From Nansenia antarctica (lineage: Eukaryota > Chordata > Actinopteri > Argentiniformes > Microstomatidae), in the NCBI GenBank assembly GCA_963989245.1, contig OZ022342.1, positions 54,310,817 to 54,374,816 on the forward strand: 64,000 bases of DNA, in the 5' to 3' direction. The notes below the pieces were generated by a model. The model was not told the origin of the DNA, made no database searches, and saw nothing but the letters and a program-made list of their open reading frames with translations. Shown one piece after another: positions 55,276 to 64,000 of this stretch (the first letter of the stretch is position 1; the number at the start of each line of letters is the position of its first letter). The position numbers and the translations under genes were made by a program.

Positions 55276-57240
55276 AGATAACGTGCTACCCCTGAAATCT
55301 ATAACTGTGTACCCTAACAACAAATCCCATATCACGAAGGAAATCAAAAAGTGCATAGTTCAGAAAATAATTGCATTCAGGAATAAGGATCTTTTGGCCA
55401 TGAGGAACATCCAAAAAGAACTGAATCACAAATTAAGGGGGGCCAAGAGGAAACAGAAAGAGACATTTGAATCCCACTGCTCTTCTATGAACACTAAAAA
55501 ACTATGGGACTCCATGAAACATATGACTAACATGGCCCCAGCTAAAAGGTGCTTTAGTGTCCTAAACGAGGGTGAAAAAGCCAATGAACTTAACCATTTT
55601 TATGCCAGGTTTGAGACTGCCGACTTCTCGATGGAGCAAACAGTGGCTCTTCAGGCGCTGCCTGAGTTGGAAGCAAGTATCACCATTGAGCAGCGCGAGG
55701 TACAGAGACTGTTCGCTAACACCCGCCCTAGAAAGTCCTCTGGACCGGATGGCATCTCTGGGCTCATGCTAAAGTCCTGCAGTGAGGAGCTGGCTGAGGC
55801 CTGGTGTCCTATCTTCCAGAAGTCTCTGGACTCTCACACTGTTCCGTCCATCTGGAAAGACGCTATCATTATTCCTGTTCCTAAGAAGGCTAGCTGCAAG
55901 GAAAATAATGACCTGCGACCAGTCGCTTTGACATCTGTTGTAATGAAATGTTTTGAAAAATTCATTATATGTAAAGTGAAAAATGCAGTCAGTTGCTCTC
56001 TGGATCCTTTTCAGTTTGCGTATAGATGTAACACAGGCACAGATGATGCAACCTCAGCCATGGTGCACTTCATATCTAAGCACTTAGAGGACCCTACCTA
56101 CTATGTCCGACTCCGATTTGTTGATTTCAGTTCTGCTTTTAACACGATACAGCCGCACCTTTTAATTGAGAAGTTAAATGGGCTTAATGTCCCCCCCCCT
56201 CATTATAAAATGGTATCACTCCTTTTTAACTAACCGCACACAGCGGGTCAGTGTTAATGGCACTCTTTCGGAACCCAGAACCATAAGCACTGGTGCTCCA
56301 CAGGGTATAGTCAGTTCCCCTGTGCTCTTTACTTTATACACAAACGAGTGCAGAAGCACCTACCCTAGCAACCGCATCATAACATTTTCGGATGACACTG
56401 CCATCCTTGCTTTAATCAAAAAGGACAGTGACCTAAATGACTATTATTCTGAAATCCAGAGGTTTGTTAAATGGTGTGATGTTAACTGCCTGGTTTTAAA
56501 TGTTAAGAAAACTGAGGAGATGGTGTTCGACCCCAGAGGTGTTGGGGACCACAGGCCTGTGGTCATCCACAAACAATCCATCTCTCAGGTCGCCTCTTAC
56601 AAATATCTTGGGGTTTTCATTGATAACTCACTCACCTGGAGCACTCTGTAGACAGCCTTTGTAGCAGATTACAACAACGACTACACTTCCTACGCCGCCT
56701 TAGAGTTCATGGTGTTGACCCAAAATTTATGCTACTTTTCTACCAGTCTGTCTTAGAGAGTCTCATCAGATACGGCATTACATCTTGGTTTGGTAACCTA
56801 TCTGTAAAACTAAGGTCCAAACTGGTCCGACTGATACAGACTGCATGGAAGATCATAGGGGTGAAAGACCACTCATCCCTGCAGTCTATTTTTGAACAGG
56901 CTACTCTCAGACAGGCTAGTAGAATTCTCATGAATCCCTCCCATGTCCTACATGCAGAGTATGAACTGCTGCCCTCTGGGAGGAGGTTCAGAGTCCCCCG
57001 CGCTAGATTAAATAGATTTAAAAATTCTTTTATTCCCGTTTCTGTTAAACTTTTAAACTGCACCAGATGAATGTAACTTATCTTGCTTATCATTTTATTT
57101 CCACTCTTGTTTTAATCAGGTCTGCCTTCTGTTTGTGTGCTATCCTGTATTGTCTGTTGCTCTTTGTTGGCTGCTGTGGGGTGTAAGCCCAATACAAATT
57201 TCCCAGTGATGGGACAATAAAGTGACTCTTGACTTGACTT
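55276..57240 (+). mobile_element. L2/Rex1-like LINE inserted in the minisatellite
   Basis: Reverse transcriptase spread over three frames: 55283-56215 (K-S-S-G-P-D-G-I-S, L-R-P-V-A-L-T-S, F-V-D-F-S-S-A-F-N), 56178-56651 (G-A-P-Q-G-I-V-S-S-P and F-S-D-D-T, where F-A-D-D is usual) and 56729-57070 (C-terminal R-L-N-R-F-K-N-S-F). Two frameshifts make it inactive. 3' end GGGACAATAAAGTGACTC plus TTGACTTGACTTG. The endonuclease is missing. The minisatellite resumes immediately after it. Confidence 0.93.
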
Positions 57241-57274
57241 GTGCTAGCTAGCTAAGGTAGCTAACATTACTATC

Positions 57275-58103
57275 ACAAGAAAAGAGGATATTACATACCT
57301 GGGCTCCATCTTAGAGGCAAATCTTTCCGGAGATAAAATGGCAGCAAAAGTAATCAAAAAAGTGAACCATAGAACTAGATTCTTGTACAGGATATCCTCA
57401 CTTGTCAGTAAAAACACACTGAGGACCCTATCAGGAGCTCTCATTCAATGTCACTTCGACTATGCCGTAACATCATGGTACTATAGAACCACAAAGGCCC
57501 AAAAAACAAGACTCCAGACAGCCCAAAATAAACTGGTTAGGCTTCTGCTAGGCCTCAACCCTAGGACACATCTAACCGCTGCTCATTTTTTGAGCCTTGA
57601 TTGGCTACGAGTAGTTGACAGAGTGCAGCAGCTTGCACTGGGCCTGGTCTTCAAGATACGCTACACCACAAAGACACCCAAGTACCTGTCAACATACTTC
57701 CAAAAAGTGAACAACGTCCACACATACAATACCAGAGAAAGCTCCACGAACCACGTTCAACCGCGTTGCACCACAAACAAGGGGTTAAACTCGTTTGCAA
57801 ACTATGCAGTAAAAATGTGGAACGCCCTTCCTATAATCTTAAAGGAGTGCAAAACACTGCCCACCTTCAAAACCACTATCAAAAAACATTTACAGGAGGC
57901 TGCAATCCGTAACTGGACCCTCTAAATCAAAAATCAAATTAAAAGACCCGAACTACCCACTGTACATACTTTGTGTTTTGTCCCCCACCCCCACCTGTGG
58001 TGTATGTCCCCACCTGTCCTACCCGCTGTACATACCTAATGTTTTGTTGTATTGTTCTTCCCATGATGGATGTATGTTTATCTTGTAGATAGTACTAGGG
58101 ATA
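57275..58103 (+). mobile_element. Non-LTR retrotransposon C-terminal region, parent of the (ATTG)n tails
   Basis: An open frame to 57925 (about 195 residues from the first ATG) with L-Y-R-I-S-S-L-V, H-F-D-Y-A-V-T-S-W-Y-Y and N-K-L-V-R-L-L-L-G-L, the post-RT thumb region, and stop TAA. Its 3' UTR (CACCTGTGGTGTATGTCC, CCATGATGGATGTATG) is the reverse complement of the fragments at 53733 and 58573. It is cut off at GTAGATAGTACTAG without a tail. Clade not assigned. Confidence 0.8.
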
Positions 58104-58572
58104 CTAATACTGTGGAAGGGCTTTTAAAGACGAATATCTCAGCCTCCTTGTGGTTTAGAAATCTAAACAAAATTTCCCCGTGACCAGAATCGCATGCCGA
58201 ACACACTGAACTTTGAATGGAGTCTTAGTCCGTTACCGTTAACGAGATATAATTTAAAAAGCAGATTGGTTACAATGATTACAATGTAAATGGTCACTTC
58301 CTGTCCTCCATCTGAGAAGCGCGTGGATTTGTGACGTCATTGAACCACGTGATTGCAAACAAGCTATACATGAGAAAAGGGAAACTAACAAAAAAGAGAA
58401 ACAGGACTTCAGAACTTCAATACTGCAGCTTCCACCTAAACTTAATTTCTTTGATCTGCTGTTATCCGGTTGCGAACATAAAACTTTACTGCTTTCCAGT
58501 CTCTGTTCATGAGAGCTCTTGGAGAAGCAGCGATGCAGTTCTCGCAGTCGTGCTTTCCGGGTGTTTTCCCTA
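58104..58572. other. Spacer, no gene seen
   Basis: No recognised coding sequence or repeat. Confidence 0.45.
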
Positions 58573-59100
58573 TGCGGATTGATTGATTGATTGATTGAAA
58601 ACTTTATTAGAAGATTTGCAGAAGTAGGTACATGAAAGTACATATTACATACATGGTCAACTAACAGGATAAAAACCCAAGAAAGCCACTGGCTTATTTC
58701 AATTGGGGTCCTCGATACTCAATTAATCGTTACATGTAAGACAGACAAAAAACTATTACTATCTACAAGATAATACAGACAAATAACTAGTACTATCTAC
58801 AAGATAAACATACATCCAACATGGGAAGAACAATACAACAAAACATAAGGTATGTACAGCGGGTAGGACAGGTGGGGACATACACCACAGGTGGGGGCGG
58901 GGGACAAAACACAAAGTATGTACAGTGGGTAGTTCGGGCAGGGGGACAGACATATAATATGTACAATGGGTAGTTCGGGCGGGGGGACAAAACAACAAGT
59001 ATGTACAGTGTGTGGTCATGGTGGGGGGGGGGGGTACAAAAACACCAGTAGATTTAGGCGGGGGGGAGGGGGGGGGGGGCGACATAATAACATTGCGTTT
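58573..59100 (-). mobile_element. Non-LTR 3' end, (ATTG)n-tail family, copy 2, with internal tandem repeat
   Basis: Starts with four to five GATT units at 58578, then the same sequence as 53733-54060. At 58850-59040 a ~45-bp unit (GTATGTACAGTGGGTAGTTC plus GGGGGACA) is repeated about four times. It ends in G-rich DNA. Confidence 0.85.
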
Positions 59101-60885
59101 GCTCAGAGTGTAGACCAGGTAGGGGGGTGAGGATTGGGTGGGAGATGGGGGGGGTTGTCCATTGTTCCACGGTTTCGGTAGAGAGTCTCCGGGTGGTGGG
59201 GGAGGGGGGGTCGTCGCCGGGTGGGGGAGGGAGGGGTGAGGGGGGGTCGTCGCCGGGTGGGGGAGGGAGGGTAACGACCTTTGGTCGTGTAAGCCTGTCT
59301 AACCTCGCTGCAGCTCCGGGCTTTCATCTCCCCTCCAGACAAGGACAGCAGCACAGAGAAAGTCAACCACAACACCACTTGTATTCTCCACATCGCACAC
59401 GTCGGTAGTAAATCCCAGTAAATGTTTGCGTAAGAAATATATCCGTTCTAGCCGAGACCCCCAAAACGTCTGGCTGGACAATCCCCGATGAGACGATCTG
59501 CGACGGTCCGCGATCTCTCACTTTCTCCCTTCTGCAGAAAATGTCAAATGTTTATCAACCAACCGCCAATAAATAAAACATAAAAAAAAAAGTCCCAAAG
59601 ATAATCCCAAAGATAAACGTTCTAGAGACCCAAACTTTCTGGAAAAAGTTTACCGTACTCCTGAGACAGTTGTAGATTTACGAAGCCTGTTCTCTACTCT
59701 AAACAGAACAATGGAGAGAGCTGAAGCACGCAGGCGTCCTTTTCATCCTTTTCTTGTGCGCTTCCTGTACCGGGTTCAGCCGTTTTAAGAAAGCATTCTT
59801 CAGCTCCGTGGTTTTTCATAAGAATAACTCGGAGTTGTATAATACCGAGGACTTACCTTTTCTCCCCAATAATAATCACCGAAAATCGAAATTCATCGAA
59901 AAGTCAAAATAAATCCAAGTCCAAGTGTAAATCCCAAGGTGTAAATCTCAGCGGCCGACCGTGTGTGTGTGCGCGTGTGTGACCGTGTGTATCCATAGTG
60001 GAGAAGCGCCATCAGTACCTCCGTGTGCTCGTCCAGACCAGGCGACACGGACATAAACTGATAACAAGTTCCGCCAACATTGTATAGTGTTATATATATA
60101 GAACAACATTGTATAGTGACAGAATAGCCTATCTCTGCAGACAGAAGTGGTCAGTAGTAACATGTTAGACAGTGAGGCAGCGAGCTGAGACAAAGGCTTC
60201 TACTGACCTTCCTTGTTCACTGTTGAGATGTTTTCATACGCAGTAAAGGAAACCAAATACAGAGATGTAACTATCTATCGATTTAACTAGATGTGACTAA
60301 TGTTTGCCCTCTGTCACAGTTGTAAACTTCTTCAGCACGGTGTGTGTTTACTGACTCCGCCATCTTAGATGAAGGTCATCAGGGAATTCTCCACTGCACA
60401 CACCTCTTCTATTGACCATTTCTTTCGTGTTCCTTGGGCACAGTGAAAAAGGTTGCATTAGACGCTGTGAGGGGCCGACGATGGACTGTTAGCTGCTACA
60501 GTTAGCTACTCGTGCGTGCTGCACTCCTTAGTTTAGAATACCAAAAATCCACAGGACTCCGATGTAAAAAGATATTAAAGGTTTTATTCCAGTAAAAACC
60601 GAGAAATAGGAGACAGCCAATTGGAGCGCTGCTACAGCTCACGTGTAAGCCAAAAGTATTTGGACTGCCATAGACTGCCATTCGGCCGGCGCCCCGACTC
60701 CTCCCCTATGTATTTTCACAGTGAATTTTACACACACACACAGATAACACTGTTTATTTTTTAAGTAACATAAGTAACAAGTAACATAACATAACATACA
60801 GTATATATGGGGCTGCGTTGAAAGGTGGGGGCGGCGCCCTAGCGCCCTTTATTGGCCTGCCGCCACTGACTAAGGTGCCACTTAC
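59101..60885. other. Spacer with G-rich strand-asymmetric tract
   Basis: 59130-59275 is G-rich with a ~40-bp unit containing GTCGTCGCCGGGTGGGGGAG in two copies. 60720-60800 has ACATAACATAAC repeats. A minus-strand AAGATGGCGG at about 60360 is Kozak-like, but its frame is only about 30 codons. No gene is claimed. Confidence 0.4.
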
Positions 60886-62909
60886 CTGGCACTGAGGGAG
60901 TGGTGGTGGCAGCTGTGACGGGGGTTACAGCAGCGCTGGCCGGGGTGGCGGGGCTTGGGGTGGCGGGGGTAGCGGTAGCAGAGGTCGGGGTGGTGACGGC
61001 GGCTGTAGGCGCTGAGGCCGGGGAAATGGGGGTGAAGAGGAAGCGCTGGACCTGGCCGCTGAGCATGGCCGCCTGCATGAGCTGCTGGCCGGGGCCGGGG
61101 ATGACCGTCACGCCCTGGGGGATGACCTGCAGCTGGCCCGTGGTCTGGCCCTGCCCCTGGATCACCACCGTCAGACCCTGGTTCCCTCCCTAGAACCAAC
61201 ACACACCGTCAGCGTTAAAGAGCGGGACACAAACCCAGACATACCGTACCCATCTCACACTACCCTGCTGTATTGGACCAGGCTATACTGATCCAAGCTG
61301 TACTGAACCAGACTATACTGAACCAAGCTGTACTGAACCAGGCTATACTGAACCAAGCTATACTTAACCAAGCTGTACTGAACCAGGCTATACTGAACCA
61401 AGCTATACTGAACCAAGCTGTACTGAACCAAGCTGTGCTGAACCAAGCTATACTGGACCAAGCTGTACTGAACCAAGCTATACTGAACCAGGCTATGCTG
61501 AACCAAACTGTACTGGACCAGGCTGTACTGAACCAGGCTGTACTGATCCAAGCTATACTGGACCAGGCTATACTGAACCAAGCTGTACTGAACCGAGCTG
61601 TACTGAACCGAGCTGTACTGAACCAAGCTGTACTGAACCAGGCTATACTGAACCAGGCTATACTGAACCAAGCTATACTGAACCAAGCTGTACTGAACCA
61701 GGCTATACTGAACCAGGCTATACTGAACCAGGCTATACTGAACCAGGCTATACTGTACTGAACTATGCTGTGCTGCTGTGCTGTGTTACGGCCAAGCTCC
61801 ACCATGGCCATCGAGCGTTGCGTCAAATGTGCGTTGCGTCCGAAATTGGGATCAAATGCATTGTAATCATTGAAATGTGCTCCACTTGCTGCGTTGCGTC
61901 AGCGTTGCGTTGCGTCCGATGGCTGCGTCAAAAGTAGACATTCAAAAAAGTTTGATTTTTGACGGTGGACGCAGACGTCACAATGAGACCAATTGACAAT
62001 TGACCAATGACAGTGGAGCTAGAGTAGAACGTTGACGTTGACGCAACGCAGTAGGTGGAGCTTGGACAACGGGAAGTTGACGCAACGCCGATGGCGAGTT
62101 GACGCAACGCAGCAGGTGGAGCTTGGCCTTTAGACGTCCACCACAGTTGCCAGAACTGTGCCAGAGAGGACGATGGGAAAAGAAAACATCCAAGCCAGCA
62201 CAGTACCGTTTGGGTCCACGTCGGCCCGATGGTGAGAAAGAGGTTACAGACATAGATAGAACACAGCTACAGTGAGAGGGGGGGCAGTCAGTGAGCCAGA
62301 ACACAAAACTAAGACAAATCACACAATCCACGGGAAAAGGGAGAGATTGTAGAAACACCAGCCCCAGATCTACCCAGGTGATGATGAACTTGCTAACCTT
62401 TTGTCTGTCCATAGAGTTTCCTGGCTGCTGAGTGAAGTTTCAAGAGAAAACGATAAATGTATGGGCTGTTATGAGGCAGACATACAATAAAGAACGGCAT
62501 GGCATAGTAGCATATGCTAACACCATCACCATAACTACCAGCACCGTCATCAAAGAGACGTTTGGGTGAGTCAGTCAATTGAAAACACTGATTGAATAAT
62601 CTGACAGAGAAGCAACCTCTACCGAATCAAGAGGAGCTCTGTGTGTGTGTGTGAGAGAGAGAGAGAGAGTGAGAGAGAGAGAGAGCACCCTCACCTGTGC
62701 TCCCTGCGTTAGCTGGCCTTGCTGTGGTCGTGGACCCTGGGGGGTGGGCGGGGCCGGGGACTGCCCTGGGGCTGGGGGGGCAGCGCGGGGGGGAGGCATG
62801 GCCCCCACCAGCCTCTGTCCTGCAGTGGTCTGCATGGGACTGGCACTAGAGACGGCCGTGGACACAGGCTGGCCCCGGATGATCTGAGTCACCACCTGCT
62901 GGGACTGGC
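60886..62909 (-). CDS. bptf: BPTF (NURF chromatin remodeller subunit), two internal exons
   Basis: BPTF is the largest NURF subunit and reads H3K4me3 and acetyl-lysine. Exon 62695-62909 (acceptor CTCCAG, donor GTGAGG) encodes Q-I-I-R-G-Q-P-V-S-T-A and a Pro-rich end with R-P-Q-Q-G-Q. Exon 60886-61189 (acceptor TTCTAG, donor GTAAGT) encodes G-G-N-Q-G-L-T-V-V-I-Q-G-Q-G-Q, Q-V-I-P-Q-G-V-T-V-I and P-G-P-G-Q-Q-L-M-Q-A-A. Phase agrees (0). Both belong to the Gln-rich stretch before the PHD/bromodomain. The upstream part would lie beyond the right edge. The downstream exons (C-terminal PHD, bromodomain) should lie to the left on this strand, but none is found down to the left edge, so the gene is partial or rearranged here. 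The intron holds a minisatellite and a Harbinger MITE. Confidence 0.85.
61264..61756. repeat. 15-bp minisatellite, about 33 units, in BPTF intron
   Basis: Unit TACTGAACCARGCTR, with point variants (ATCC, GGACC, CCGAG). Because 15 is a multiple of three, all six frames stay open for long stretches, giving artificial repeats such as V-Q-Y-S-L or L-N-Q-A-V. Confidence 0.96.
61789..62129. mobile_element. Harbinger-type MITE (341 bp), TTA target sites
   Basis: Begins CGGCCAAGCTCCACCATGG after TTA (61786-61788) and ends GGTGGAGCTTGGCCT before TTA (62130-62132). Its left 190 bp are the inverted counterpart of 43880-44069, the right end of the Harbinger element. It is therefore a short non-autonomous derivative of the same family. 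Confidence 0.88.
62641..62686. repeat. (GT)n-(GA)n microsatellite beside BPTF donor
   Basis: Ends about nine bases from the donor of exon 62695-62909. Confidence 0.9.
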
Positions 62910-62944
62910 CTGGAGAGGAGAGACAGGATCAACAAGAAATTGTA

Positions 62945-63110
62945 AAATGATAAATGGACTGCACTTATATTAGCGCCTTTATCCAAAGCGCTTTACGGCG
63001 GCCTCTCATTCACCCATTCACACATACACTCACACGCTTTACGACGCTTTACGACGGCCTCTCATTCACCCATTCACACATACATTCACACAGAACTTAA
63101 GTTTACACTG
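62945..63110. repeat. Dispersed fish repeat with ~50-bp tandem doubling
   Basis: AAATGGACTGCACTTATATT, CTTTATCCAAAGCG and CTTTACG.CGGCCTCTCATTC.CCCATTCACACATACA, the last block present twice. This 'AATGGACTGCA...CCATTCACACA' phrase is widespread in teleosts. Confidence 0.75.
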
Positions 63111-63141
63111 AGGGGGGGGGTGCTATGTTGGGAGTCTAGGT

Positions 63142-63255
63142 CAGCGTTTCTCAACCTTTTTTCAGTCACGGCACCCTTCAAAAGTCGATAAAATCTCAAG
63201 GCACCCCAGTCTAAAATATAGCTATTCAAAAACGACACTGCATCACCCAGACAGC

Positions 63256-63258
<3 letters not shown>
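63142..63258. mobile_element. Probable hAT-like MITE fragment
   Basis: CAGCGTTTCTCAACCTTTTT, then CACGGCACCC and AAGGCACCCC. CAGcGtTTCTCAAcc is a frequent tip of hAT-type MITEs. The right end is replaced by a CA repeat. Confidence 0.5.

Positions 63259-63343
<85 letters not shown>
63259..63343. repeat. (CA)n microsatellite
   Basis: About 42 CA units, perfect. Confidence 0.95.
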
Positions 63344-63348
<5 letters not shown>

Positions 63349-63827
63349 TCAGCGGCTATTGATACAAATAAAAGTTGTATTATTATTATTATTATTGAGA
63401 GAGAGAGGAGGGAGTGAAAGCGGCAAGTGTGCATCAAAGGCATCAGGCACGTAACCGTGCTGTATAAACATGACACAGTGACCGAACAAAAGTGGGAATT
63501 TATGGAACACATTAATTTTCATTTTCCACATTTGATTGGAAACACCTATCCAGTCCATTCAACGTAAACACCGGGGATGCAGAGTTATTAAGCCAGAAAA
63601 TGCGTCTCTCTCTCCCGCTGCGCGCATGACCTTGTCTGGATGTATTAAATTCATTGCATGAAAACGAAACCGTGCGTTATTTCGCGAACTTTCCAACCAT
63701 GCTTAGCTTCCGAAGTCGGACGAGAGAATAATGTCACCGATCATCCATATAGAACAACCACCTCCACACTCTGCCGGCGAGCGAGACTGCCCTGCCCGAT
63801 CAGACCCTTTTTCGGGAGCGGGGAACA
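63344..63827. other. Spacer, no gene seen
   Basis: (ATT)n at about 63378-63394, then unique-looking DNA without a recognised exon. It may be BPTF intron. Confidence 0.45.
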
Positions 63828-64000
63828 TTGATTGATTGATTGAAAACTTTATTAGAAGATTTGCAGAAGTAGGTACATGAAAGTACATATTACATACAAG
63901 GTCAACTAAGAGGATAAAAACCCAAGAAAGCCACTGGCTTATTTCAATTGGGGTCCTTGTTGGGGTCCTTCAACATAGGACCCTTTTAGATGTCATTGAT
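63828..64000 (-). mobile_element. Non-LTR 3' end, (ATTG)n-tail family, copy 3 (cut by window)
   Basis: GATTGATTGATTGAAAACTT and following sequence equal to 53733 and 58573. It continues past the right edge. A GGGGTCCTT unit is doubled near 63950-63970. Confidence 0.85.

Noticed and set aside
60300..60420. Minus-strand AAGATGGCGG start as a new gene
   Set aside because: Frame closes after about 30 codons without a convincing donor.
61255..61826. Three open frames of 140-190 residues with pentapeptide repeats
   Set aside because: The 15-bp minisatellite keeps every frame open; divergence between units shows no codon bias.

Overview
The window is vertebrate, almost certainly teleost fish. It has intron-rich genes with GT/AG junctions, very abundant CA/TG microsatellites, GCTAGCTAACGTTA-type minisatellites, tRNA-derived SINEs, L2- and Tx1/L1-like LINEs, and hAT, piggyBac and PIF/Harbinger DNA transposons. 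A protacanthopterygian (pike/smelt/salmonid-like) fish is a guess only. No bacterial-type operons, CRISPR arrays or genuine tRNA/rRNA genes are visible.

Left half (1-33,500) is an ordinary gene neighbourhood. It holds the first two coding exons of smyd1 (minus, running off the left edge); complete three-exon spr (sepiapterin reductase, minus); complete nine-exon ddrgk1 (plus); a three-exon four-TM gene with a TMEM127/MOSMO-like N-terminus (plus, unnamed); and prr14 (plus, nine coding exons, ~1154 aa, Tantalus domain and a candidate PP2A-B56 docking motif). Mobile elements sit in introns and several have clean ends: a solo LTR (5-bp TSD), an internally deleted BED-hAT (8-bp TSD), a piggyBac remnant (TTAA) and a 1.54-kb TIR element (ATA).

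Right half (34,000-64,000) is a patchwork. Pieces of unrelated single-copy genes, each incomplete, lie between transposon fragments: one TRAPPC11 exon, the last three coding exons of CLN3, three ILF3 exons, an unidentified conserved gene fragment with a 33-bp x4 internal expansion, the HLTF C-terminus, and two BPTF exons that may continue off the right edge. Between them are Tx1/L1 fragments, two related hAT copies (one split by an L2 element), a Tantalus-domain copy in frame with hAT transposase, a BEL/Pao integrase scrap, a PIF/Harbinger element and a MITE sharing its ends, a tRNA-SINE with a 15-bp TSD, a multi-exon hAT-like gene, and minisatellites split by LINE insertion.

The genes do not form one pathway: smyd1 (muscle methyltransferase), spr (tetrahydrobiopterin synthesis), ddrgk1 (UFMylation/ER) and prr14 (nuclear periphery) are neighbours only. 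The most unusual content is 41.3-50.7 kb, where host coding fragments were spliced into transposon sequence with short shared bases at the joints. This suggests template switching or repeated capture, though misassembly must be excluded first. Coordinates were read by eye, so exon edges rest on splice consensus and phase agreement, not transcripts.
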